DNA of 64,000 nt, from NCBI GenBank assembly GCA_030686995.1, contig CM060695.1, forward strand, positions 97,988,871 to 98,052,870, read 5' to 3'. A program made the translations under genes and the position numbers. Each line of letters opens with the position of its first letter. Within the stretch, counting starts at the first letter, position 1. Below are positions 1-11,292 of the stretch, in pieces. The stretch comes from Artemisia argyi (Eukaryota > Streptophyta > Magnoliopsida > Asterales > Asteraceae). The notes beneath the pieces are model-generated. The model made no database searches, was not told the DNA's origin, and worked only from the letters and a program-made list of their open reading frames with translations.

Positions 1-270
1 GAACCCGGTGTCTGCCCTAAGGTTGAACATATGGAGGGCTATTTCTTTTCACCCTTTTCTTTACTTTTCTTTTTAATTCTTCAACTCCTTCTTTCCCCTT
101 TCATTCTTTTCTCCTTTTTCGTATCATACCTAAGGACTTCTAATTCTAACTATTGGTGATGTCCTTGGGTAGATCCCTCCGGCTCTGGCGGATCATAGGA
201 CTGTATTTCCTATCTTAATCACCTTATAACTCCATGATTATCCGACAATAGCCAAGAAACCTTTGAAAAT

Positions 271-319
271 CTCTCAAAGTGTTTGTGAGTATTAAACATT
301 TTGTTTAACACTTTGAGAG
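271..319. repeat. 13-bp inverted repeat (hairpin)
   Basis: CTCTCAAAGTGTT at 271-283 is perfectly complementary to AACACTTTGAGAG at 307-319, with a 23-nt loop. It is in the copia 3' untranslated region. Its function is unknown; it could form an RNA stem in the element transcript. Confidence 0.6.
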
Positions 320-773
320 TTTTGTGTTATCTTTTGAAGGGCTCCCCCTTCACATGTGCTCACAAGTATTGAATAAATTTGCACATGCGGGAGGAGCAAG
401 CACTTTTAGAATTGATCCACTTTTAGTGAACATGACCGATTCGAGAGACACGCTTACATCACTAGTTAGACTAGCTTGAAGTTATTACCCGGCCTGGTCA
501 AGTCCACAGAAAGTTTCTCGAAACGGTACATTTCTACTAAGACAAATCCTTTTCGAGACACGCTTACGTGGCTAGTTAAAGAGTTCCATTGTCAGCTTTT
601 AGGTGACAACTAGCTCTAATAACTAACTTGATGTTATTACCCATTGAGGATAAGTATTTTTGATTATAAAATTTTATGTTTCGTCAATTCCTGGGTCAAT
701 TCTGAGTCTAGCTCGCACAAGATACAACTTTAAGCAACTTTGAACTTTCATATTTTAATCACATTCACCTTTT

Positions 774-912
774 CTCCCCCTCAAAAATAGCATATAAGAT
801 GATATTTTTGGCAATCTTTTGATTAAAATATGCCTTTTGAGTCTTATGGGGAGAATTCAACAAGAACTTTTGATTTCAAGAACGATGATTTTGTTTCAAG
901 TGCTCCCCCTCA
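774..912 (-). promoter_or_regulatory. Polypurine-tract-like repeats
   Basis: On the element strand 774-783 and 901-912 read TGAGGGGGAG and TTGAGGGGGAGCA. A related tract is at 341-350 (AAGGGGGAGC) and another between pol and the env-position frame at 7071-7082 (TTGAGGGGGAGA). Such tracts prime plus-strand DNA synthesis. Several copies in one element have been described for Sireviruses. Which one is the functional tract cannot be told without the 3' LTR. Confidence 0.5.
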
Positions 913-1282
913 ACAAGTGAATTCTTATTGAGGTGAAATACTTGTCTTTTGAGCAGAGTTTATGAAAATCAGAAAATGTTTGATTAACTCTACTCAAAAG
1001 TAAGAAGCCTTCGCTCCTTATATCAGGATTGAGGCACTGATACGTTCCTCAGGGTCCTCTCATTACAAGTACGGGTTGTACACTGTTATGTGTGCACAAG
1101 CCATAGTGATAACAATTCAATCAAATGAAACAGGTAATATTGAAAAGTTAATACCCAAGTGTACCAGTTTAAACTTCATCAGTGAGTGGAGCATCAAAGT
1201 CAGTGAACTTTGGTTCTGGTCTTTTGAAGAGGCTGATGGGAAATGATGGTCTGACACCGATATAGCTTTCCAATCGTCTGAT

Positions 1283-1846
1283 CTATTCCCGTCGAAATAA
1301 CCTTTCTTCAATCTTCAGGACAAAGTTACGAACTTGTCTTCTGGAGCTGGATTTCCATCTTGTTGGTTCACCTTTTGCTATCTTTCTGCGATCATCATTT
1401 AACCTTTTGACTAGCCCATCACGAACGGTTTTAAGCGTAACATCACAGAACTTGTGTATCTCATCGAACCGCATGAAGCTCTGCAGATTTTTGCTGTTGA
1501 GGTAGGTGAGACCAAATGAAGGTTCTTGGATGAGGGTATACTGTGATGTTTGATAGATTCCATCAAATGTGAATTGTGGCTTTGTCAAATTAATCTTCTG
1601 TTGGTAACTTTCCACTCCAAGCTGAAGATCTTCCACTCTTTCTTGAACTATCAATCGTCGGATGAAGAGAATTAGCGATGCCATGAAGTTGTATTGAGTT
1701 TCTCTTTTGAATCCACGCATTTTTCCTTGAACCTTTTCTAGATACATATCTTCAATGTCATTTAGATATAGGTCAGGAAAGTCTGCTTCAGAGAATTTGT
1801 ACTTCTTTTCATCTTGTCGTTTAACCACAATCTCACTCATGAACAT
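1283..1846 (-). pseudogene. Env-position frame of copia, C-terminal block
   Basis: This open stretch of 187 codons is the last part of the long frame downstream of pol. It is charged and soluble-looking, with the segment DLYLNDIEDMYL near residue 24 and VEDLQLGVESYQQK near residue 70. I recall very similar segments in unnamed Asteraceae proteins next to copia pol, but could not check. No signal peptide or transmembrane helix is visible, so an envelope role is not supported. It is separated from the preceding block by a TAG at about 1874-1876 that fits CAG to TAG, and the frame continues across that stop. It is therefore one broken gene rather than a separate gene. Confidence 0.55.
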
Positions 1847-1876
1847 GTAGTTAAACCGTTTCGACTCTTGAATCTC

Positions 1877-2554
1877 CTAGATAGCGATGATCTTAGATTT
1901 ATGCTTCACATTCTCCAATGATTTCTCTACTAATCTGTGAGTATAACCGAGACGACGACGTTCTGGCCAGTGCTGAATCCCGTGTAGAGCATCTCTGTCA
2001 TAGGCTACGATAGAGTTGCTGAATCCTGGAGTAGACTCTTCAATTGCTGGAACTTCGTATCTTGCAGCAGGTACTGAGATTGTAAGTGAGGAAGCATATT
2101 TCTTCTTAAATTTCTCTTGGGTGAGTTGGAGGTTACGAAGATCTTTGTTGAAGAAGAAGCTGTAAGGTAACTTGGGTTTTTCCGGAAATACTTGCAAAGG
2201 TAATGGTTTAGTCCAATCGGTGAAGTAAGGTTTATCGTGGTTTTTGGAACTGATGTCGATATTCACTTCAGGGTTTAGCCAGTCAAACTTGCCAGACATT
2301 GCACTAGCTATGTTCTGCATGTGATATTCGTATTCCATTTTGTTTCCAGATCTGGACTTAAGGAATTCCTGTGCATCCCTATTGATTCTTCTGAGCTCCG
2401 CCTTCATAAGTTTCTCAATCTGAAGATCCTTCATAATGACCTGAGTAAATTGTAGTGTATTACCTAGAAGAGGTTCTTCATCTTCGAAAGGAGGTTGAGC
2501 TTGTACCAATTCTTTCAACCAATCATTCTCAGGTGTGTCATCATTGTCGAGCAA
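1877..2554 (-). pseudogene. Env-position frame of copia, third block
   Basis: This stretch of 225 codons lies between two in-frame stops. It begins within an acidic run (DNDDTPENDW) and contains a basic/aromatic segment DALHGIQHWPERRRLGY near residue 188, which resembles a block I recall from Asteraceae copia-associated proteins. The upstream TGA near 2558 fits CGA to TGA. No catalytic motif and no membrane segment are seen. Function is unknown; it is annotated as part of the long accessory frame because the reading frame is continuous apart from single-base stops. Confidence 0.5.
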
Positions 2555-3964
2555 TCAATGACGTCTTCTCTTCTTTGATTTCTTAGACTTGGATGTAGCA
2601 TCCTTGTCTTTAGCCTTTGATGGTGATGATGGTCCAGCATAAGAATCGGGAATAGGGGAGGCACGGTAATCGGTGTCGGGTTGACCTTGGTAGTCATCAG
2701 TTGGTTACATGAAAGTTTCTTCCTCTTCTGTTGGACCTTGACCTGTGGCTGAGGTGTGTTGTTGATTTCCAGGAGGAGTAGAATCCTTTCGTGGTTGTTG
2801 AGAAGATGATGGACCGGTTCCAGATTTATGTTTCTTACCTTTTGAGTTCGGGTCTGGGTCGTCATCTTTCCTTGACCTCTTCAGGGTTCCAGCAGCATCT
2901 TTGCACGACTCTTTGGACAAGTTAGCAGATATAGCATCAACAAGTGCTTTTTCTTCAGTAGTCTGTGTGGTTTTGTAGGCAACTTTGTCGTAGAGTTGAG
3001 CAAGCAGTTCATCGAAATATGGTTCAGGGATGGTTGGAGTTGCAGTAGAAGCTTTTGCAGTGTGAAGCGTGAATGGTGTGGTTGACAACATTTTCTTTAC
3101 CACACTTCTAATTCTGTGATCCAAGTTGTCCCTGATAGGTTCAATGAGGTTTGTAACTTCAGGAGTGACAATTTCAACTAGATTTTCAGTAAGATAATCT
3201 AGTGTGACAGCCCTGATAAATCCTGACATATCAGCGTTCATGAACTTATCGATCTGCTGCTTTGACTCCTGAAATTCTTCAACTTGTTTAGCAAGACTGG
3301 TAACCATGGTAGTGAGTGTGTTGACTTGCTCCTGAAGATCAACTGGTTTAGCCGGTTCATTGATTGATTGTTGCTTTGAAGCGGTTTCAGAAGGTGTGGG
3401 AGATGAGTGCTCATGTGATGATTCAGATGACAACTCGTTGTGAGAGCTTGAAGAAGAAGCTATAGGAGTCGGATCCTTTGGTGGAGAGTCTTGAGGAGTT
3501 AGAGGTTGTACTGAAGAAGTCTGCTTTGATTGCGAAGATGATTGAAGAAATATGTTTGTGTCGAAAGCGTCCTTTTCTTCATTTTCTTTTCTTCTGCGTT
3601 CCTCTGCTTCCTGTGCAAGAAACTCTGGATTAGTGAATTGGTCATATTCCAGATCCGTAGCAACGTTCTCCTGTTCGACCACATTCTCTTCTACATTAGC
3701 AGTCTCAGTCATGGTGATGTCTCCTATATCATCTGTGTCTTTAACTTCGTCATCAGGTTGTGAAGCTGGTTCTAAAGTTGTGGACACAATGGGAGGAATC
3801 ATGCTGCTTGTAGCTCCTTCATGTTCTGATTGATCGACAGGTGGTGGTGAAGGTTGAGACTCAAGTTGGCTGAGGAGTGCTGCTTCCCTCTGTTCTTTAC
3901 GAAATTGCTTTTCTTCAGCTCGTGTATTGACAATGATACTTTTCAATTTGCGTTTGTCGACCAA
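2555..3964 (-). pseudogene. Env-position frame of copia, low-complexity and coiled-coil block
   Basis: The main open part is 2705-3964 (419 codons), and the frame continues past a TAA at 2705 (fits CAA to TAA) to about 2560. The protein is rich in Glu, Ser, Pro and Gln. A heptad-like run (LQEQVNTLTTMVTSLAKQV) near residues 213-231 predicts a short coiled coil. Basic clusters LKRSRKDDD and SKGKKHKSG near residues 362-385 resemble a bipartite nuclear localisation signal, and the short stretch 2560-2700 adds a very basic tail (KSKKSKKRRRH). A nucleus-facing or nucleic-acid-binding accessory protein fits these features better than an envelope glycoprotein, but that is inference. Confidence 0.5.
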
Positions 3965-4052
3965 TTGTTCAACGATTGGTTCATCGTCTTCATCATCATT
4001 TGGTTCATTAATCGTGATCCCTTTTCTCTTTCTAGACTCTGCTTCAAAAGTT

Positions 4053-5354
4053 TCAAGACTTTGTTGTATAGCAATCTCCGTTGCAGGAAATGCTTCTTTC
4101 TGGTACTCTTACTCTTCTTTCAAAGTCTTGCTCTTCTTCTTCAGATTCTGTGTCAAACTCAGAGTCGCTTTCAGATGGTGGTGGTGTAGGTTCATCTCGA
4201 AGAGCGCGCTTAGGAATTACCTTCTTCTTTGGCTTGGTTGCAGGCTTAGGTTTGGGTGTCGGTTTAGGTTTGGCGGAAGTTTTGGATTTAGCAGATGGTT
4301 TTGTCTTGGGAGTAGCCTTTAACTTAGTCTGAGGTGAGCCAGTGGTACTTGTAGTACTCCCAGATTTCACACTTCCTTTGCTGCGAGTCTGTATAGTAGC
4401 TTCTTCCTGTACCACGTTGTAAGCATCATCATAGAATTTGTAGTTCAAGCTTTTCTTGATATTGTCATCAAGAAGGTATTCGGGAAGCCTCATTCCTTTG
4501 ATCTTGGTAGAGGAAGTGGTCGTCTTGATAAAAGAGGTGGTGAAGTCATCCTCGAAGAGGTGCTTAGGCTCATTAGGGTCTCCCATCCTCTTGATAAATT
4601 CTGGTGTGTCTTTGCAGAAATGTTCAATGAGAAGCTTAGTGAATCTTGTATACGGGATCATAGTCTTTTCACGTCCGGTTTGGATGCTGTAGACTATATC
4701 GTTCATGATTGGAACTGCAAAGTCGATAGGTTTCATGGTCACCATTCCCCAAAATGTTTGTAAATGCTGAAGTCTGGGATGTTCGTGACCACTTTTTCTT
4801 CCTAATATAGATCTAACAACTAACAGACAGAATGTTCTCCACGGCTGAGGTATATTCTTTGCATTGAATCTGGAATGTTTGATCAGAGGTAAGTCATCAT
4901 CAACATCGTATCCTAATTCAATGAAGAAATCAAGGAGATCCAATTCAGGCAGTATTGGAGCAAATTCATTGTCAGTTTGAGGCAGGAGGAAAACTGTACG
5001 AAGGACATCGTGATCTACAGTGTAGACTTGTCGATCCAGCGTAACATTGAAAGACTCATCATCTAAATTAGCCTTAGCCGTAAGCCAGAACTGATGAAGA
5101 TAAAACACATGAACTGAAGTAGATCTATCGAGCAGATGCTTGCATGGATGTTCAAGGAGAATATCTTTGACAATCCTGCACGAGTTCTCAGGGATCCTCA
5201 ATTTGTCGAAGTCAACTCGAGGATTGTTGTTGCCAATCATAACATTGTAGTCAGCGGGAGTGATGTCATCCATGGTGAGTAGTGGAAGAGTTTGTTCAGG
5301 AACATTCTCGTTGTGTTTATCCATGTTAATCTGAAAAGCATTATCATAAACCAA
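4053..5354 (-). pseudogene. Env-position frame of copia, N-terminal block
   Basis: This 433-codon frame starts about 1.9 kb downstream of pol. Residues 1-310 look globular (PRVDFDKLRIPENSCRIVKD near 45, VHVFYLHQFWLTAKANLDD near 82). They are followed by a Lys/Pro/Thr/Ser-rich linker (residues about 330-395, repeated KPKP units) and an acidic patch (SDSEFDTESEEEE near 408). The frame ends at a stop after a frameshift near 4090; the next block continues in another frame. I chose the Met inside MVYDNAFQIN, but a start at MDKHNENVPEQ is equally possible. There is no signal peptide, cleavage motif or transmembrane segment. The family is known to me only as an unnamed protein linked to copia elements. 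Confidence 0.55.
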
Positions 5355-7244
5355 AACATCCAGATTTTGTTACTTGTTAGCACGGTTGCAAAGTTGATTA
5401 TAGATAAGCATCTAGAATCATTTAAGCACGGATGGTTCGATTATTACATGTATAGTGATAAGTGACGTATACTTAGATAATATATTGAAACTATGAAGCA
5501 CTTATGTTATTACATATGCACACAGAATCATCACAAATAACATCACGTTATACATCGACAAAAGTCCATTATCACATATTACATGTTTTCGAAATTACAT
5601 AGTTACAATGTTCTCTAAATAGTACATTAAGCCAAATTTATCGCAAACATATAAGTAAATTACATGTTCTCGAAAACATTTACAAGTACCAATATTTTCG
5701 AAAAACAGACATAAAGTAATATTTTCAAACCTGCATACTGAGTGTTTTCGAAAAAAATTCCAAGTATGTTTTCGATAAACGTTTATCTAGAACAGGCCAC
5801 TTGAAGATTTTTTCGAAAATACTTATTATGAGGGATTGCGAAAGTATTAACTTGAATGGTGATCTCGAAAATATGACCAAGGATGAAAATATTTCGCAAA
5901 CACCTAAATATTTTTGAGAAAATAACAAAGTGATTATTTTCGAAAAGATACAACACTTTGAAATTTTTCAAAAATACAGTGTTTTTGAAAAATTTTCACA
6001 AAGGCTGGTAATTGCGAGAATGTGTTTTCGAAAAAATTCTTATACAAGAATTTTGAAATATGGCCAACGTACGTTTCCTTGTGAAATAATGAGATCCAAA
6101 TATTGTAACCTGTTGTAAACGACGATATGCAACAATTAGTGACATGGCATAATACAATATCTACTGATTTCGAAACTTAGACATGAACTTGATTTTGATA
6201 AAATCCAAAAATGTGAATTCACTTAATAGACATTGTACCAATGATCTTAAATCATGTGTATGAACGAGTTAAGCACAGTCATTATCACATTTAAACACAA
6301 AATGAGAGAAGTCCATGATGAACGAAACACCCTAGTCATCGAGAATCAAGCACATATAGATATGGATCAAATTAATAAGCACAACATTGATTCTTAAACT
6401 CATGGCAACATATCCCACCAAGAAAAACACAAAAACAAACAACAAAACCATAAAACCCAAATCGACCTAAACCCTAGGTTTAGAATTCAACAAAAACATG
6501 AAGGAAAGTAAGATTAAACAACGTAGAAAGGTTGGAAACATGTAATGTATCAAAACCCCTATGAAAATTTAACCCCCCAAACACATTTTAATAAATTCCG
6601 AAATCCACTAAACCCTAGGTATTCTAATCGATATAACATGAAATCTAACCGTTAGTTTTGCAATTAAACGAAAACCATTGTTTGAAATCGTGTAAGGATA
6701 ACGCAGAAACTTACGGTTTGAAGATTGGTTGCACAGATTTTACGTTTGAATCTTAGCCGTGGATTTCAAATGAGGTTTAAGGTTTAGATAGTTTTTGAGG
6801 TTTTAGAAAAAAAAACGGGTGTGGTTGTTTTTGTATTAATATTATGGTAGTTTAGAAAAATGACACATTAGGTCCCTTAACTACAAGTTTTGTAATAAAA
6901 GTCCAAGAGTTAGATGCATTTTTAGAATATCAAAGATATATACCCTTACGACACCATTTTGAGAAAAGGAAACGTGATAAGAAATATCTTATAAAATCCC
7001 GAAACAATGCATCCAAAGGTAATATGCAAATATACCGATTTTGAAAAATTATAAGAAAAATGTGAGAGTGTCTCCCCCTCAACACTTGTAAAATAACAAG
7101 GTGTTGAAAGAAAGCGATATACTTGCAGTTTTTTTTTTCTTTTTTTTAATGGAAAAGAAAAATATTTTTGTGTTTTTGTGAAATGAAAAATAAGAGAAAA
7201 AAACTATTTTACAAAGATAGTTTAAGATTTTGATGTTTGACATT
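5355..7244 (-). other. Non-coding spacer between pol and env-position frame
   Basis: This 1.9-kb AT-rich spacer has no credible coding frame. Its distal half (about 5587-6175) carries roughly eleven copies of a TTTTCGAAAA-like palindrome (for example near 5587, 5695, 5747, 5811, 5937, 6025 and 6168). A polypurine-like tract lies at 7071-7082 and a T-run at 7129-7147. A splice acceptor or subgenomic promoter for the downstream frame might be expected here, but I cannot identify one. Confidence 0.55.
5587..6175. repeat. Cluster of TTTTCGAAAA-type palindromes (3' copy)
   Basis: The core TTCGAA with flanking T and A runs recurs about every 30-60 bases, with variants such as CTCGAAAA and TTCGCAAA. 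A matching cluster lies in the 5' leader at 15154-15664. The rest of the element is not enriched to the eye. Confidence 0.6.
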
Positions 7245-7673
7245 TTAATTTTGTTTTAGAAACTTTTCTAGATCCACTAGTGTCAAACATCGCATACCAA
7301 TTTGGTGAACTAAACTTGCAAACCGTGATGGAGCTAAGGGTTTTGTAAGTAAGTCCGCCAATTGGTACTCAGTACCCACAAAATATAATTCAACTGTACC
7401 CTTCTCGACATGCTCCTTGATGAAATGATATCAGAGATCAATGTGTTTGGATTTGCAGTGATGAACTGTGTTGCAGGAGATTGCAATGGCACTTTTGGAA
7501 TCGCAGTAGATCGGAATCTTATTGAATAGGTAGCCATAGTCTTTAAGTTGTGATCTCATCCAAATGACTTGAGCACAACAAGCAGACATAGCTACGTATT
7601 CAGATTCTGTAGATGACAGTGAAGTGCAGTCCTGCTTCTTTGATTGCCAAGACACAAGTTTATCTCCAAGAAA
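7245..7673 (-). pseudogene. Copia RNase H C-terminal part, cut off by nonsense mutation
   Basis: The frame is continuous with the upstream pol frame. It contains the copia RNase H hallmark SSTESEYVA and the terminal ADLLTKPL motif, ending at a TAA at 7245-7247. The separating stop at 7674 reads TAG where the family has Gln ([13 protein letters not shown]). A second stop (TGA, 7431-7433) sits where Arg is expected after KHIDL. Both fit C-to-T. RNase H removes the RNA template and generates the plus-strand primer, so losing this end would disable reverse transcription. Confidence 0.85.
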
Positions 7674-10600
7674 CTATAAGCCACCTAATGTACTTTTTCG
7701 CGAATCTAAGCATCCTGCATGGTCAGCGTCTGAAAAAGCTATTAGTTCAAAACCAGAATCCTTCGGATACCAGATCCCCAAGTGGATGGTTCCCTTTATG
7801 TATCGAAGGATTCTTTTTGCCTCATTGAGGTGTTTTTCAGTTGGATTAGACTGATAGCGAGAACACATAAAGACAGCAAATACAATGTCAGGTCTGCTAG
7901 ATGTGAGGTACATGAGGGACCCAATAATACTTCGGTATTTGGTAGGGTCAACAGGAGTCCCATGTATATCAGCATCTAGTTTAGTGGAATTGGCCATCGG
8001 TGTATTCATAGTATCACAGCTTTGCATTCCATGTTTCTTTAAAATCTCAAGAGCATATTTGGACTGATTTAGAAAAATTCCACGGGGTGATTGATGAACT
8101 TGTAGTCCTAGAAAGAATGTAAGTTCACCCATCATGGACATTTCGAAATTATCTGTCATTAATTTTGCAAAATCCATTGAGTAATTTTTGTTGGTTGAAG
8201 CAAAAATAATGTCATCGACATAAATTTGAACGATTAATAAGTCCATCCCGTATGTTTTTGAAAACAGTGTTGGATCCACCGTGCCTAGAGTAAGATCATT
8301 AGCCAACAGGAGTTTAGAAAGCTTATCATACAATGCCCTGGGGGCTTGCTTGAGACCGTAGAGAGACTTCGTAAGCTTGTAGACAAGATTGGGACGTTCT
8401 GGATCAACGAATCCTTCAGGTTGACTGACATAAACCACTTCTCGGAGTTGACCGTTAAGAAAAGCCGTTTTCACGTCCATTTGGTAAACAATCATATTCC
8501 GATGAGCAGCAAATGCTAAGAATATCCGTACAACTTCAAGTCTAGCTACTGGAGCAAATGATTCTTCAAAATCGATTCCTTCTTCTTGAGAGTAACCTTT
8601 TGCTACCAAGCGTGATTTGTTGCGTATGACAGTGCCTTCTGCATCCAGTTTGTTTTTCCAGATCCATTTTAAACCAATGACAATGATTCCTTCTGGTTTT
8701 TCAACCATTTCCCAAACTTCTAATCTTTGAAAGGATTCGAATTCTTCTTGCATAGACTCAATCCAGTTTTCATAAGTCATAGCTTCTTTGACATTTTTAG
8801 GTACAGTTTCACAAAATGTGAGTGCATAAATGGAAGTTTCACTGTCTGTGTGAAGGCGTTGTCTTGTCATAATAGGTGCATCTGGATGGCCAATAATTTG
8901 AACTAAGGGGTGATCTCTTGTCCATTTGGGTGTCGAGGGATGAAGTTGATAAGTATCTCGCAAGTGAGCAGGACCCAAATTGCGTGTAGATGACTCAGCA
9001 ATGTCGGGGACAAGTTGAGCATTTGCAAATGGGTTAATGAATGGTTCTGGGTCATGCCCTGCGGGTTGTGGAACTGATAAAGTTATGGAATCTTCAGCTG
9101 ATTGTCGTGAGCTAGACCCGGTTTGTTCTGTTGTTGTAGGTGATATGACTGGAGGACCGTCTCTTCCAACAGTAGTTGTTGTTTGTTGAGGTGTATCACG
9201 TACTTGATGTTGATCAAGATGTGCAGCGGAATTTGGTGTGGCCTCAGATGGACGGTTAACAGGCGTATCATCAAACAATGGAGCAAACAAGGTTTCCACT
9301 TCTTTACGAGAAAGTGACAATGGTTCAGCCGAAGATACCAGAAAGTTAAGACGGTTGGTTGCGGGTCCTAAGCCGTTTTGCTCAGAAGCCATTTGAGTGA
9401 GTTCATCGAAATTAACATGAATAGTTTCTTGAATTTCCCTAGTACGACGATTCCATATCCGAAAGCCTTTTGAATTTTCACAATATCCTATAAATATTCC
9501 AATGTCAGCCTTAGCTTTAAGTTTACCTAGATCATCACGATCATTGACTGGGTAACATAAAGCTCCAAATACATGAAAGTGACTGATGTTCGGTTTCCTT
9601 TTGTGAACAATCTGATATGGGGTTTTGTGATGGCGTTTTGTGATCATACAACGGTTTTGAGTGTAGCAAGCGGTTGAAACAGCTTCTGCCCATAAGTAAT
9701 CTGGTAATTGAGCATTGATTAACATCGTTCGAGCAGCTTCCACCAATGTTCTATTGCGTCTTTCGACTACTCCATTCTGTTCGGGTGTTCGTGGAATAGA
9801 TGTTTGATGTTCAATTCCCACTTTCTCAAAATACGACCTTAGAGTTTGATTCTTAAATACTGTGTCATTGTCAGTTCTTACAATTCTTACTGTGTTGCGT
9901 AACTGAACTTGTATTTTGGTGAGAAAGGTGATGATCATTTGAGGAGCTTGATCTTTACTTCGAAGAAAATAAACCCAAGTCCAGCGAGAGTAATCATCAA
10001 CAATTACTAAGATGTAGCGTTTACCGTTGATTGTTTGAACACGCATCGGACCACACCAATCCATATGAAGCATTTGTAAAACGTGATTAGTACTGTGTTC
10101 AGGTTTTGAGGGAAAATGAGCACGGGTACTTTTTCCTTGTTCACAGGCTGGACATAGGTGATCTTTGGCATAACGGAATCTTGGAAAGCCTTCAACTAAT
10201 TTGTAACGAGCGAGATCTGTCATCGTTTTGATATTCAAGTGAGAAAGGCGTTTGTGCCATAACCAGGATTTAGTCGTTTCAGCTTTGGATAGAAGACAGA
10301 TAGGAGATGAAGCGATCATGTCAAACATTGAAATTGTGTAAAGGTTAGTGCCACGTTTCCCTGACATTAAGTCATTTCCTTGTAGATCACGAACAAAACA
10401 AGTTTTCTCTCGAAATGCTACTTCTAAATCTCCATCACAGAATTGACCGACTGAAAAGAGGTTGTGACCCAAGCCTTCAACATAATATACTCTGCTAATT
10501 TCAATATTCCCATTCATGTAGTCTCCGTAACCCATGATAAGAGCGTATTGATCATTCCCGAATCTGACAGTTCCAATAAACTTTGAGACAAAGTTAGTTA

Positions 10601-10754
10601 ACAGTTTGAGATTGCCTGTCATATGTCGGGTGCAACCGCTATCAACAATCCAGAGAACGATCTGAACCACCTGCATCAAAAGAAGACGACAGAGATGGAA
10701 CAGAAGTAAGGGTGGAACTCGAGGAAATTGTGGGTTCCTGTTGGTTAGAAACAC
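7674..10754 (-). pseudogene. pol: Copia pol: protease, integrase, reverse transcriptase, RNase H start
   Basis: This is a 1026-codon frame. The aspartic protease motif [11 protein letters not shown] is at residues 37-47. The gag-pre-integrase HHCC domain spans about 167-204 (LWHKRLSH to CPACEQGK). The integrase triad is D232 (HMDWCGP), D295 (RTDNDT) and E331 (NGVVER), with the family DD35E spacing. The RT catalytic YVDD is at about 845-848, and the first RNase H Asp is in FSDADHAG near 1008. Order and motifs are those of Ty1/copia; the segment [17 protein letters not shown] and the MASEQ block after integrase resemble SIRE-type elements. Active-site residues look intact, and inactivation comes from upstream frameshifts and the TAG at 7674. 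The nominal start is arbitrary, since pol is normally made as a gag-pol fusion. Confidence 0.9.
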
Positions 10755-11196
10755 AAATATTTAACAATTTAGGAATCCATTTAAAATTTGGTTTGTATTG
10801 TAACCAACTAGTTTTTGCTTTGTTTTTAGTGAATGCACTAGCTTTTGGCGTGTTCATAGATTTGTTGATTTCAGCTCTTGGGTTGACTACAACATCATTT
10901 GAAACTGTAGTAGGCGTTTCTCCTAAGGTAGACTTAGAGGCATTAGTGGACCTAGAAGGAAAGCCGTATCTACGTTTCTTTTTACGATGTAAGAGATTAT
11001 TAGCTACACATTTGGTATGATCACCAGATAACACACTTTGACGACAAAACACACAAGATGCATTAATATTCAAAACATTTGAAGGTTCAGCATTCGTTAC
11101 ATTAAGATTTGGATTACAATTTGCCAGATTAGAATCTAAATCAGATGCAACATGAGTTTTATTCGAGTTCCTAAGGTGAGCTTCTACTTCTTGCAC
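10642..11196 (-). pseudogene. Copia gag-pol linker, segment before protease
   Basis: This 184-codon frame leads up to the protease and overlaps the start of the pol frame in another register, so a frameshift near 10650-10750 separates them. It has a Cys-containing stretch (CVFCRQSVLSGDHTKC near residue 49) that could bind metal as C-x2-C-x8-H-x3-C. A similar Cys/His cluster occurs in related Asteraceae copia polyproteins as I recall. The rest is Ser/Asn-rich linker. Continuity with the upstream coiled-coil frame is broken by a TGA at 11293. Confidence 0.55.
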
Positions 11197-11292
11197 TTCT
11201 AGTATTCCTCTTCTACGTTGCGAGAGCCTAGTCTTTTTAGTCTTCTTAACGCTTTTTGGCTTTGGGCTGCTAACGCTCTTAGGGGAAACTAG

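Larger units (their letters stand above)
1..1282 (-). other. 3' untranslated region of the copia element
   Basis: There is no coding frame here. The stretch lies between the env-position frame and the off-window 3' LTR. It holds three pyrimidine tracts that read as GA-rich polypurine tracts on the element strand (341-350, 774-783, 901-912), a 13-bp perfect inverted repeat (271-283 with 307-319), and a diverged direct repeat sharing GAGACACGCTTAC near 440 and 552, each copy followed by a TTATTACCC block. Confidence 0.6.

Noticed and set aside
7613..8067. Plus-strand frames opposite copia pol
   Set aside because: Shadows of a conserved minus-strand pol frame.
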